Of a stretch of DNA of 64,000 bases, positions 50,577-58,719 are shown piece after piece. The first letter of the stretch is position 1, and each line of letters opens with the position of its first letter. Both the position numbers and the translations under genes were made by a program. A model generated the notes under the pieces. The model ran no database searches, was not told the DNA's origin, and was given only the letters and a program-made list of their open reading frames with translations. The stretch lies in NCBI GenBank assembly GCA_902792985.1, contig CADBBT010000022.1:13915-77914 (forward strand). Reading direction: 5' to 3'. This DNA is from Oscillospiraceae bacterium. GTDB lineage: Bacteria > Bacillota > Clostridia > Oscillospirales > Acutalibacteraceae.

Positions 50577-51269
50577 ATGGCCGATTTTTTTGAGGAAAAC
50601 TATCACAAATCCACCTTTGACAATATTCCCGAGGAAAAGCGCAGCAAGATTTTGAGCGTTGCGGTCAACGAGTTTGCAACGCAGGGTTTTGAAAATGCGA
50701 ACATCAACACCATTGCCAAAAAAGCGGAGGTCAGCGTCGGTTCCCTTTATAAATATTTTGACACAAAAACCGATCTGTTCCTCACCTGTGTCGGACATGA
50801 GATCAGCTACCTCGGGCAACTCCTGGAGGCTGTGACAGCGGACGAGAGCGACATCATGCTGAAATTCGAAAAGCTGCTGCGCGCCGCGATCACGTTTTCG
50901 CGCGAGAATGCGATCATCAATATGCTCTATAACGAGTTCACAACCGAGAGCAACAGCCTGTTGGGCAAACAGCTTGTGGAAAAAATGGAAGCGCTGACGG
51001 CGAAAGCATATAAAAGCGTGATCGTGCAGGGACAGGTGTCGGGCGAAGTGCGCGCCGATATCGACCCGGGCATGGCGGCGTTTCTTGTTGACAATCTCCT
51101 GATGAATCTGCAGTTTTCCTATTCCTGCACCTATTACCGGGAGCGTTATAAGATCTATGCCGGCAACGACATCTTTGAAAAGGACGAATTCGTGATTGAA
51201 AACATCCTGCGCTTTGTCAAAGCCGCACTGAAACCGCAAAAGTATCCTGAAAGGAAGGATTTATTATGA
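50577..51269 (+). CDS. TetR-family transcriptional regulator
   Basis: The 230 residues start with a TetR DNA-binding domain (EEKRSKILSVAVNEFATQGFENANINTIAKKAEVSVGSLYKYFDTKTDLFLTCV). An all-helical ligand domain follows. The ATG at 50577 is favoured by CTGGAGAG in front; an in-frame ATG at 50541 lies at the expected transcription start. A TTGACG with TATAAT or TAATTT (50512-50540) is the likely promoter. The stop overlaps the start of the sugar kinase gene (ATGA), so regulator and kinase are translationally coupled. It probably senses the kinase substrate or product. Confidence 0.88.
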   Translation: MADFFEENYHKSTFDNIPEEKRSKILSVAVNEFATQGFENANINTIAKKAEVSVGSLYKYFDTKTDLFLTCVGHEISYLGQLLEAVTADESDIMLKFEKLLRAAITFSRENAIINMLYNEFTTESNSLLGKQLVEKMEALTAKAYKSVIVQGQVSGEVRADIDPGMAAFLVDNLLMNLQFSYSCTYYRERYKIYAGNDIFEKDEFVIENILRFVKAALKPQKYPERKDLL

Positions 51270-52861
51270 AATATGCACTTGCCTATGACATCGGAACCAC
51301 CGGTGTAAAAACCTGTTTATTTGAAATCGGCGACACCATCCGTCTGCTTGCCGGCGAAAGCGAAGGCTACCCGCTGTATGTGCTGCCGGACGGCGGCGCG
51401 GAGCAGGATCCGGAGGAATGGTGGAGCGCCATGTGCAATACGACGCACCAGTTGCTTTCCGTGACCGGGATCGCGCCGGAAAAAATCGACGGCATCTCCT
51501 TCTGCTCGCAGGGGCAGGGCCTTGTGCTTGTGGATAAAGACGGAAAACCCGTGCGCCGCGCCATGAGTTATATGGATCAGCGTGCGCGCAAGGAGCTGAA
51601 AGCGGGCTTTGCCAACGGTTTGCAGGTTGCAGGCGCAAATGTGTTCAAGCTCCTGCCGGCACTGATGATCACAGGTGCTGCGCCGCTTTCCGTGAAGGAT
51701 CCCGTTTGGAAATATAACTGGGTGAAAAACAATGAGCCGGACGTGTTCAAGCGCGTGTATAAATGGCTCGACGTCAAGGAAGCGCTCATCTGCCGCATGA
51801 CCGGCGAGTTCGTTATGACACAGGATACTGCCTTCGGTGCGCTGCTGTATGACTTGAAAAAGAAGGAATGGAGCAAAAAAATGTGCGATATGTGCGGGGT
51901 CGATATCAAGCACCTGCCGCGCATCATCAAATCTGCGGACAAGGTCGGCGGTCTGAAAGCACAGGCGGCAAAGGAACTCGGTCTTGTTGAGGGGATCGCC
52001 GTTTTCGGCGGCGGCATGGACGCGTCGCTGATCGGCGTGGGCGCCGGTGCGTCCGCGATCGGTAAAACGCACATCTACATGGGTACCTCCGGCTGGGTCT
52101 CCACGGCGGTGGAGCCGAAAGCGCTTGTGGATACCGCAACGATGGTTGCCGCGCTCGTCGGCGCATCGGAAAAAACATTCAACTACTGGGCGGAGCTGGA
52201 GACGGCGGCAAAGTGCATGGAATGGGTGAAGGATCACCTGGCACTCGACGAAGTCGGCATCTACTTGAAAAAGCACGACGTCACACAGGCGGACGATATG
52301 GAGCGCAAATACACCTCGCTTTATACCTATTTGCAAGACGTGATGAAAAAGGTGCCTGCAGGTTGCGGCGGCGTTGTGTTTACGCCGTGGTTCCATGGCA
52401 ACCGCTGTCCGTTTGAGGACCCGAATGCTCGCGCAATGTTCTTCAATATGAGTCTGGATACCGGCAAGAGCGAGCTGATCCGTGCCGTTGTGGAAGGCGT
52501 TTGCTTCCATATGCGCTGGATGCTCGAAGCGCAGGAGAAGAAGGTCAAATCCAGCGACGCGATCCGCTTTGTCGGCGGCGGTGCGCTTGGCGAAACGACC
52601 TGCCAGATCCTTGCGGACTGTCTGGGCAAAGATGTGGAGACCGTAGCTTCTTCGCAGAACGTCGGCTCTGTCGGCGCAGCCGCAGTGGTGGCCGCCGGTC
52701 TGGGTCTTGTGGACGACGTCAACGACACCGACAAGTTCATCAAGGTGGAAAAGACCTATCATCCCGACCCGTCGGTCAAAGCGGTCTACGACAAGAATTT
52801 TGCCGTGTTCAAGCAGCTTTATGCTTCGAACAAAAAGGGCTTTGCAATGCTCAACGGCTGA
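51266..52861 (+). CDS. FGGY-family carbohydrate kinase
   Basis: This 531-residue cytoplasmic kinase is of the FGGY family, close to xylulokinases in outline. The phosphate-binding start is YALAYDIGTTGVKTCLFE, then WWSAMCNTTHQLL, ISFCSQGQGLVLVDKDGKPVRRAMSYMDQRA, the substrate loop, VFGGGMDASLIGVGAGA, YMGTSGWVS, and the C-terminal RFVGGGALGETTCQILADCLGKDVE with SVGAAAVVAAGLG. It starts inside the TetR gene stop and precedes the Gfo/Idh/MocA gene by 71 bp. The sugar is unknown; a ketose made by the isomerase-like protein at 47331 is one possibility. Confidence 0.88.
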   Translation: MKYALAYDIGTTGVKTCLFEIGDTIRLLAGESEGYPLYVLPDGGAEQDPEEWWSAMCNTTHQLLSVTGIAPEKIDGISFCSQGQGLVLVDKDGKPVRRAMSYMDQRARKELKAGFANGLQVAGANVFKLLPALMITGAAPLSVKDPVWKYNWVKNNEPDVFKRVYKWLDVKEALICRMTGEFVMTQDTAFGALLYDLKKKEWSKKMCDMCGVDIKHLPRIIKSADKVGGLKAQAAKELGLVEGIAVFGGGMDASLIGVGAGASAIGKTHIYMGTSGWVSTAVEPKALVDTATMVAALVGASEKTFNYWAELETAAKCMEWVKDHLALDEVGIYLKKHDVTQADDMERKYTSLYTYLQDVMKKVPAGCGGVVFTPWFHGNRCPFEDPNARAMFFNMSLDTGKSELIRAVVEGVCFHMRWMLEAQEKKVKSSDAIRFVGGGALGETTCQILADCLGKDVETVASSQNVGSVGAAAVVAAGLGLVDDVNDTDKFIKVEKTYHPDPSVKAVYDKNFAVFKQLYASNKKGFAMLNG

Positions 52862-52932
52862 AAAGTCAAATAAAACGACGATGCCCCGCCGTGGCTTTCC
52901 GTGGCGGGGTGCTTTGTAAAGGAGAATGGGCG

Positions 52933-54168
52933 ATGAAAACGTTTCATGTCGGTGTGATCGGCCTTGGCAACCGCGGCGCGTGGTGGGTGAGCGAGATGCT
53001 CGCCACGCTGGAATATATCCACATTGCCGGGCTTTGTGATGTGTATGAAGACCGGATCCAGAGCGCGAAAAAGGGGCTTATAAAAAAGGGACATCCGGCG
53101 CCGGCGGTTTTGACAACGGATTACAAAGCGCTGATCGACGCGCCGGAGGTGGAGGTCGTGCTGGTGTTTTCGTCGTGGGCAAACCATCACGACGCGGCGA
53201 TCCGCGCCATGCGTGCCCAAAAGCCCGTTGCCATCGAAGTCGGCGGGGCATACAGTGTGGCGGAGTGCGAAACGCTTGTCAAAACGCAGGAGGAGACCGG
53301 CACGCCGTTCATGCTGCTGGAAAACTGCTGCTTCGGCGAATATGAGCTGATGGCGCTGAACATGGCGCGGCACGGTGTGTTCGGCGAGATCGTCCACTGC
53401 GCCGGCGGCTACATGCATGATCTGCGCGACGAGATCGCACGCGGCAACGAAACGCGCCACTACCGCTTTCACGAATATCTGACCCGCAACACGGAGAATT
53501 ATCCGACCCACGAGATCGGCCCGATCGCAAAGCTGCTGAATATCGGCAACGGCAACCGTTTTGTTTCGCTGGTTTCGGTCGCGTCCCGCGCGGCGGGGCT
53601 GCATGCCTATATCGATTCCCACGACGATCTGCGCGAAAAATATGCCGAAACGGTTTTTCGGCAGGGCGACATCGTGAACACCGTGCTTACCTGCGCCGAT
53701 GGAACGACTGTTGCCATCACGCTCGACACATCACTGCCGCGTTACTACAGCCGCGGGCTTACGGTGCGCGGCACGAAGGGGATGTATGAGGAGGCAACAC
53801 AGTCTGTGCTGCTTGACAGCGAAACATATCCGGGTGCGGAATGGGACTGGTCGTCACAGTTTTGCAATCGCGAGCGCTTTCTTGAACAATGGCGCCACCC
53901 GATCTGGCAGCGTTACCGCGGCGACGGTGTAAAGGAGCAAGGGCACGGCGGCATGGATTTTTTGGTGATCGACGCGTTTTTTGAAGCGCTTGACAAAGGG
54001 CTGCCGATGCCGATCGACGTGTATGACGCAGCGACATGGATGGCGATCACCGCCCTTTCCGCGCAGTCGATCGCACAGGGTTCTGTGCCGGTCGCGTTTC
54101 CGGATTTTACCGGCGGACGCTGGAAAACAAAAAAAGCGGAGCCGGTGTGGAAGTACCGGATCGGCTGA
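52933..54168 (+). CDS. Gfo/Idh/MocA-family protein (GH109-like)
   Basis: The 411 residues begin with an NAD-binding Rossmann fold (FHVGVIGLGNRGAWWVSEML, LCDVYEDRI). EVVLVFSSWANHHDAAIRAMRAQKPVAIEVG matches the family's cofactor region. The YPTHEIGPIAKLLNIGNGNRF segment resembles the YPTHGLGP motif of NAD-dependent glycosidases of GH109 (alpha-N-acetylgalactosaminidases), so it may cleave a glycoside by a redox route rather than act as a plain dehydrogenase. The ATG at 52933 follows AAAGGAGAATGGG; the frame is open upstream only inside the kinase gene. A terminator follows. Confidence 0.8.
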   Translation: MKTFHVGVIGLGNRGAWWVSEMLATLEYIHIAGLCDVYEDRIQSAKKGLIKKGHPAPAVLTTDYKALIDAPEVEVVLVFSSWANHHDAAIRAMRAQKPVAIEVGGAYSVAECETLVKTQEETGTPFMLLENCCFGEYELMALNMARHGVFGEIVHCAGGYMHDLRDEIARGNETRHYRFHEYLTRNTENYPTHEIGPIAKLLNIGNGNRFVSLVSVASRAAGLHAYIDSHDDLREKYAETVFRQGDIVNTVLTCADGTTVAITLDTSLPRYYSRGLTVRGTKGMYEEATQSVLLDSETYPGAEWDWSSQFCNRERFLEQWRHPIWQRYRGDGVKEQGHGGMDFLVIDAFFEALDKGLPMPIDVYDAATWMAITALSAQSIAQGSVPVAFPDFTGGRWKTKKAEPVWKYRIG

Positions 54169-54183
54169 TTGAAATCAAAATAA

Positions 54184-54216
54184 TGGAGAGCGGTAACATG
54201 CCACTCTCCACTTTTT
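54184..54216 (+). terminator. Terminator of the TetR-kinase-oxidoreductase operon
   Basis: TGGAGAG (54184-54190) and CTCTCCA (54204-54210) form a perfect 7-bp stem, followed by C and five T. Confidence 0.8.
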
Positions 54217-54231
54217 AATTATACAGGGTGT

Positions 54232-55269
54232 TTACACCTTGAAAATCGTCAGGCTTTCGAACTTTTCGCCCGCCTGGAACGTGCACTGCGGAAAATCGGG
54301 GTGGTTCGGCGTGTCGGGATAAAACTGCGTCTCCAAACAAAAACCGGCGTGCTTTGTGAGCGGTGCGCCGCCTTTGCCGATCTCGCTGCCGTCAAGGAAG
54401 TTGCCGGTATAAAGCTGCACGCCCGGCAGATCGGTGAAAACCTGCAGCCTGCGTCCGCTGTCGGGGTCCTTTGCTTCGGCGGCAAGGCGCAGCTTGCCGT
54501 TTTCGCCGTTCAGGCAAAAGTTGTGGTCATAGCCGCGGCACTGGATGAGCTGTTCGTCATCGGCGGTGATATCGCGTCCGATAGGCTTTGCAACGCGGAA
54601 ATCAAAGGCTGTGCCGTCCACGGGACGTTTCTCGCCCGTGGGAATGGACAGCGCGTCGGTCGGTGTGTAGAAATCGGCGTTGATCTGCAGTTCGTGCGCA
54701 AGAATGTCGCGCTTTCCGGCGGTCAGGTTGAAATAGGCGTGGTTGGTGAAGTTCATGATCGTCTCTTTGTCAGAGACCGCGCAGTAGTGAATTTCCAGCT
54801 CGCCATGCTCTGTCAGCACATATTTCACGGTCATGTCCACATTGCCGGGGAAGCCTTCCACGCCGTCCGGACTGTGATAGGAAAATTCCACGGCGTTGTC
54901 GTCGGTGATGATCGCGCGCCACAAAGCGCTGTTGTATTCGCCGCCGCCGTGCAGGCACGTTGTGCCGTTTTCGTTCTTTGTTGCCTGATACTCCTTGCCG
55001 CCGACGGTGAATTTGCCGCCGCAAAGCCGGTTTGCGTACTGACCGATGATCTCTCCTGCGTAGGTCGTGGTGGCGAGGTGCCCCGCAAGGGAATCAAAGC
55101 CCATGAGGATGTCGCCCGGTTCGCCGTTCTTGTCGGGACAAAAAAAGCTGTTCAGCGTGGCGCCGCGGGTGAGAAGACCGACTTTTACGCCGTTTGTGTT
55201 TTCAATCATATACTGATAAACTTCTCTGCCGTCGGGCATGATATCGTAAAATGTTTTGATGACGCTCAT
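54232..55269 (-). CDS. galM: Aldose 1-epimerase (galactose mutarotase)
   Basis: The 345-residue enzyme interconverts alpha and beta anomers of galactose or glucose in the cytoplasm. Family marks are RGATLNSFFCPDKNGEPGDILMGFDS, GQYANRLCGGKFTVGGKEYQ, LHGGGEYNSALW (catalytic-site His), FTNHAYFNL (the second His), YDHNFCLNG and FCLETQFYPDTPNHPDFP with the catalytic Glu. It is convergent with the TetR operon and has its own promoter. It fits with the alpha-galactosidase and other glycoside genes of the window. Confidence 0.92.
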   Translation of the reverse strand: MSVIKTFYDIMPDGREVYQYMIENTNGVKVGLLTRGATLNSFFCPDKNGEPGDILMGFDSLAGHLATTTYAGEIIGQYANRLCGGKFTVGGKEYQATKNENGTTCLHGGGEYNSALWRAIITDDNAVEFSYHSPDGVEGFPGNVDMTVKYVLTEHGELEIHYCAVSDKETIMNFTNHAYFNLTAGKRDILAHELQINADFYTPTDALSIPTGEKRPVDGTAFDFRVAKPIGRDITADDEQLIQCRGYDHNFCLNGENGKLRLAAEAKDPDSGRRLQVFTDLPGVQLYTGNFLDGSEIGKGGAPLTKHAGFCLETQFYPDTPNHPDFPQCTFQAGEKFESLTIFKV

Positions 55270-55298
55270 GAAAAAAGCCTCCTTTTTGTTGTGCTTTC

Positions 55299-55327
55299 AT
55301 GGTAACACATTTCTTTCGGTTTGTAAA
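55299..55327 (-). promoter_or_regulatory. Sigma-A promoter of galM
   Basis: On the minus strand TTTACA (+ 55322-55327), a 17-bp spacer and TACCAT (+ 55299-55304) lie 30 bp before the start. Confidence 0.65.
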
Positions 55328-55400
55328 TAAGCAAAAAAATTTTATGCAAAGCTACAGAATTTTCCCGCTGTTTTTTGTGCGCGTTTCTTGTCGAAAAAGG

Positions 55401-55429
55401 TTGCAAGAAGTTGGAAAAACTGCTATAAT
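55401..55429 (+). promoter_or_regulatory. Sigma-A promoter of the DUF3048 gene
   Basis: TTGCAA (55401-55406), a 17-bp spacer and TATAAT (55424-55429) precede the start by 73 bp. Confidence 0.75.
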
Positions 55430-55502
55430 ATAGCTGTTATGTTTGCGCAATCCTTTGTGCATTTTGACTGTTTTGATTCTTTTTATTAGGTTGTGATGAT
55501 TC

Positions 55503-56567
55503 ATGCGCCATCTGTCGAAGAAACTGATTGCCGCCGTGTTTGCGTTGCTTTTGCTCGCTTTGCTGTTCGGCTGCGGAAAGCAAGAGCTGCCTGAGGTTTC
55601 GGAACCCTCGACCACCGAAGCGATCGTTGAAACGACAAAAAAAGTCAAAAAGACCGATTATAACCGCCTGACGGGTCTGGACGATCTTTCCAGAAAGGGC
55701 AAGGGCAAGCGCCCGATCGCCGTGATGATCAATAACATCCGCGCCTCGCTTCCGCAATACGGCATTTTTGACGCCGATCTGATGTTTGAATGCCTTGTGG
55801 AGGGCGGCATCACCCGTATGATGGCGGTCTATGCCGACCAGACCAAGATCCCGAAGGTCATGTCCGTGCGTTCGTGCCGTTATTATTTCCCGATCTTTGC
55901 CAAGGGGCTTGACGCGTTTTACATCTGCTTCGGCTGCAATCCGACGCTTGGCAAGCAGGCGCTGAAAAACACAGAGATCGACTACATGGACGGTTCGGAA
56001 AACTATGACACCGACTTTTTCGGCCGCGACGCCGAACGGCTCAAACACTACAGCAAGGAGCACACGGCCTATCTCAAGGGCGACAAGGTTCCGGCGCTGC
56101 TGAAAAAGTATGACTTCCGTGCAAAGTATGCCAAGGGCAAGGATGAGTATATCTTCGATTTCCGCGAGCCGGAAACGGTCAGCGACAAGGAATGCAAGAA
56201 TGTGCGGCTGAATTTTTCCAAGAGCTACTATACCTCTTTCACTTACGACAGCAAGAAAAAGGCCTATTTGAAAACCCACACGGGCAGCCCGCACATGGAC
56301 GCCGCCGTGAACAAGCAGCTGCAATACACGAACGTGTTCATCCTTGAAACGAATGTGGCGCCGTTCCCGGGCAGCCAGCTTGTGAAGATCGACTGGAAGG
56401 GCGGCACGGGTTACTATCTGTCTTACGGCACGGTACGCGAGATCAAGTGGCACAAGAAAAACTACGACGCGCCGATCGTGATCACAAACAAGAACGGCAA
56501 GGAAATTCAGATCAACCGCGGCAACAGCTACATCGGTGTGATCAACTATGACAGCACCGTATTTTGA
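55503..56567 (+). CDS. DUF3048 (YerB-like) lipoprotein
   Basis: The 354 residues start with a lipoprotein signal (LIAAVFALLLLALLFGCGK, lipid Cys near 20) and a Glu/Thr/Ser-rich linker. DUF3048 follows: LTGLDDLSRKGKGKRPIAVMINNIRASLPQYGIFDADLMFECLVEGGITRMMAVY, MSVRSCRYYFPIFAKGLDAFYICFG, and the second half NFSKSYYTSFTYDSKKKAYLK with GGTGYYLSYGTVREIKWHKKNYDAPI. The role of YerB-like proteins is unknown; they are common in Bacilli and Clostridia. It stands alone. Confidence 0.9.
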   Translation: MRHLSKKLIAAVFALLLLALLFGCGKQELPEVSEPSTTEAIVETTKKVKKTDYNRLTGLDDLSRKGKGKRPIAVMINNIRASLPQYGIFDADLMFECLVEGGITRMMAVYADQTKIPKVMSVRSCRYYFPIFAKGLDAFYICFGCNPTLGKQALKNTEIDYMDGSENYDTDFFGRDAERLKHYSKEHTAYLKGDKVPALLKKYDFRAKYAKGKDEYIFDFREPETVSDKECKNVRLNFSKSYYTSFTYDSKKKAYLKTHTGSPHMDAAVNKQLQYTNVFILETNVAPFPGSQLVKIDWKGGTGYYLSYGTVREIKWHKKNYDAPIVITNKNGKEIQINRGNSYIGVINYDSTVF

Positions 56568-56606
56568 GGGAATTATTTCCGATTTTTAAATTTTCTTTGC
56601 AAACGC

Positions 56607-56635
56607 TTGCAAACCACAGCGGTGTGTGCTATACT
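56607..56635 (+). promoter_or_regulatory. Sigma-A promoter of the 44-residue peptide gene
   Basis: TTGCAA (56607-56612), a 17-bp spacer and TATACT (56630-56635) stand about 40 bp before the ATG. It is as good as any promoter in the window, which supports this mini-gene. Confidence 0.8.
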
Positions 56636-56676
56636 GAAACCACAAAGAAAACAAATTCAAGAAAGGAGTTCATCTT

Positions 56677-56811
56677 ATGGACGCACTTAACAAGATCATC
56701 GAATCCTTCAAAACCGTAATCGAGCAGATCGTTGATTTCTTCAAGGATTTCATCAAGCAAATGCGCGCGATCGGCGATGAAAACGGCAAGAAAGATGACG
56801 CTGACGAATAA
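56677..56811 (+). CDS. Small amphipathic helical peptide, 44 residues
   Basis: The 44 residues (MDALNKIIESFKTVIEQIVD start) form one amphipathic helix with a regular Ile/Val/Phe face (IIESF..VIEQIVDFFKDFIKQM), then an acidic tail (DENGKKDDADE). There is no signal peptide. AAAGGAG precedes the ATG, a sigma-A promoter lies upstream and a terminator follows the stop, so this is a complete transcription unit. I do not recognise a family. The helix resembles the tails of the two exported proteins at 18755 and 20395 and, in form, membrane-active peptides. Confidence 0.8.
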   Translation: MDALNKIIESFKTVIEQIVDFFKDFIKQMRAIGDENGKKDDADE

Positions 56812-56822
56812 TGATGAAAAAG

Positions 56823-56851
56823 GCGGTGCTTGAAAAAGCGCCGCGCTTTTT
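56823..56851 (+). terminator. Terminator of the 44-residue peptide gene
   Basis: GCGGTGCTT (56823-56831) pairs with AAGCGCCGC (56836-56844), one G-T pair, GAAA loop, followed by GC and five T. Confidence 0.85.
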
Positions 56852-56864
56852 GTTTATTCCGAAT

Positions 56865-56894
56865 TAAAAAATGCTCTGCCGAACCGACAGAGCA
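56865..56894. terminator. Terminator of tarJ, probably bidirectional
   Basis: TGCTCTG (56872-56878) and CAGAGCA (56888-56894) form a perfect stem with an A-run on the left and a T-rich stretch on the right. It lies 6 bp after the tarJ stop on the minus strand. Confidence 0.85.
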
Positions 56895-56900
56895 CTCTTT

Positions 56901-57926
56901 TTATTTTTCCCATTTCATGATCGTTTTGCCCATCGCCTTTTTGGTGTCGAGGTCAAACGCCTCGCCCATCTCCTTGATGTGGCGGATGGTGACGACATTG
57001 CCGATCATGTGTGAAAGATATTCCACGATCTCGGGGTATTTTTCATACATTTCGACCGTCTTGAGGAAGTCCACGCGGCCGGAACGGGAGGTGCCGAACA
57101 TCCGCAGACCTTTTTCCAAAATCATGCGCGTGTTGATCGGCACAGGGTACTCACTCACGCCGAGGATGGAGATCGTGCCCTCGGGGTTGATATAGTCGAT
57201 GATCTGGTTGATCGCGATCTGTGAGGCGTTGCCGCCGACACATTCAAACGCGTGATCCACTGTCAGATCCTCGGGGATCTCCGTGGTGAGGATCGTTTTA
57301 TCCACAAACGTGAAGTCCTGCAGCTTCTTTTCGTCGATGCCGAAGACGTAAATCTTCGTGTCGGGGAAGAACTTGCGCAGGAATACGCTTGTCATATAGC
57401 TCAAATTGCCGTCGCCCCAAACGCCGATGATGTTGCGGCGCGCGTGGGCGATCTTGTCAAAGCGCGAAATGGCATGCACGCTGACGGAGACCAGCTCCGT
57501 GAACGCCGCCACATGCGGGTCGATATCCTTCGGCAGACGAACCAGGCGGTCGGCGGGCAACTGGACATATTCCTGCATAAAGCCGTCGAAGCCGCTGGCG
57601 CGGAATTTGCTGGAACGCAGATAGTTTTCCGCAATGATATCGTCATGTTCGACCGGGGTGTTCGGAATCATGACGACCTGTTCGCCGATCTCAAACGAGC
57701 CGTCGGGCGCATAGACCACTTCGCCGATCGCCTCGTGGATGAGCGCCATCGGCAGCTTTTTCGCAAGCACCTTCGGGTCGCGTGTGCCCTGATAATAGCG
57801 CTGGTCGGCGTGGCAGATGGAAAGATAGGTCGGACGCACGATCACGTCGCTGCTGAACAGATCCAGTTCGGTGAACGCGATCTCGATCTTGCGCGGCGCG
57901 GTCAGACGGTAAACGGTATTCAGCAT
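56901..57926 (-). CDS. tarJ: Ribulose-5-phosphate reductase TarJ
   Basis: TarJ reduces D-ribulose 5-phosphate to D-ribitol 5-phosphate with NADPH for ribitol teichoic acid or related polymers. The 341 residues form a zinc-type medium-chain dehydrogenase: MLNTVYRLTAPRKIEI, VRPTYLSICHADQRYYQG, HEAIGEVV, the FDGFMQEYVQLPADRLVRLPKD segment, and the nucleotide fold VWGDGNLSYMTSVFL with DHAFECVGG. The start at 57926 gives exactly the usual TarJ length; the open frame upstream overlaps tarI. tarI ends 4 bp before it, so they form one operon. Confidence 0.9.
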   Translation of the reverse strand: MLNTVYRLTAPRKIEIAFTELDLFSSDVIVRPTYLSICHADQRYYQGTRDPKVLAKKLPMALIHEAIGEVVYAPDGSFEIGEQVVMIPNTPVEHDDIIAENYLRSSKFRASGFDGFMQEYVQLPADRLVRLPKDIDPHVAAFTELVSVSVHAISRFDKIAHARRNIIGVWGDGNLSYMTSVFLRKFFPDTKIYVFGIDEKKLQDFTFVDKTILTTEIPEDLTVDHAFECVGGNASQIAINQIIDYINPEGTISILGVSEYPVPINTRMILEKGLRMFGTSRSGRVDFLKTVEMYEKYPEIVEYLSHMIGNVVTIRHIKEMGEAFDLDTKKAMGKTIMKWEK

Positions 57927-57930
57927 AGAA

Positions 57931-58650
57931 TCAGTCCTTTCCGCCGGCTTCTTCGTCAAGCAGGACTTTTGCCACACGCAGATCATACGGATAGGTGATC
58001 TTGATATTGTGCACTTCGCCCTGGATCAGATGCACCGGGTGCCCCTTCATCGTGAAGATCTTGCACGCGTCGGTGAGGATGTCTTTTTCCTCTGCGGTCA
58101 AACTCTCATACAGATCCTTGAGCAGCTTTGCCTTGAACGCCTGCGGAGTCTGTCCCTGATACAGGCGGCTGCGGTCGGGGATGGCGCTGATGGTTTCCTT
58201 GTCGATGCTTTCCACGATCGTATCGGTGGCGGGAACAACCGTGTCCGTTGCGCCGTATTTGATTGCACCGTCGATGTTTTCATTGATGATGCGCACGGAA
58301 ACGAACGGGCGCACCGCGTCATGGGTCACGATAACGGTGTCATCGTCCAGACCGTCGGTCTCTTCAATGTAGCGGATGGCGTTCATGATCGTCTCGTTGC
58401 GTGTGTCGCCGCCTTTGATGACCACGAACTTGTCGCTGGGCGGCAGATACTTCGCAAGCTTTTCCTTGGTGTAGTTCACCCACTGATTGGGGCAAAGGAT
58501 GATGATCTTCTGAAACGCACTGTTGACAAAGAACTTCTCCACCGTGTGTGCGATGATGGGCTTGTGGTTGATATGCAAATACTGTTTCGGCTTGTCCTGG
58601 TTTCCCATACGGCTGCCGATGCCGCCGGCAGCGATGACTGCGTAGATCAT
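57931..58650 (-). CDS. tarI: D-ribitol-5-phosphate cytidylyltransferase TarI
   Basis: TarI makes CDP-ribitol from CTP and ribitol 5-phosphate. The 239 residues are of the IspD/TarI fold: IYAVIAAGGIGSRMGNQDKPKQYL (CTP-binding loop), KPIIAHTVEKFF, VIKGGDTRNETIMNAI, VTHDAVRPFVS, and TPQAFKAKLL, with IKITYPYDLRVAKVLL at the end. Coupling to tarJ supports TarI rather than IspD. No further teichoic acid genes are in the window, so the polymerases lie elsewhere. A sigma-A promoter lies at 58683-58711. Confidence 0.9.
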   Translation of the reverse strand: MIYAVIAAGGIGSRMGNQDKPKQYLHINHKPIIAHTVEKFFVNSAFQKIIILCPNQWVNYTKEKLAKYLPPSDKFVVIKGGDTRNETIMNAIRYIEETDGLDDDTVIVTHDAVRPFVSVRIINENIDGAIKYGATDTVVPATDTIVESIDKETISAIPDRSRLYQGQTPQAFKAKLLKDLYESLTAEEKDILTDACKIFTMKGHPVHLIQGEVHNIKITYPYDLRVAKVLLDEEAGGKD

Positions 58651-58682
58651 AATGTTTCACCTCATAAAAATGATAACATCTT

Positions 58683-58711
58683 ATTTTACCGCAGTTTTAT
58701 CCATTTGTCAA
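58683..58711 (-). promoter_or_regulatory. Sigma-A promoter of tarIJ
   Basis: On the minus strand TTGACA (+ 58706-58711), a 17-bp spacer and TAAAAT (+ 58683-58688) stand 32 bp before the tarI start, in the gap to the esterase gene. Confidence 0.85.
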
Positions 58712-58719
58712 TAATCTTG

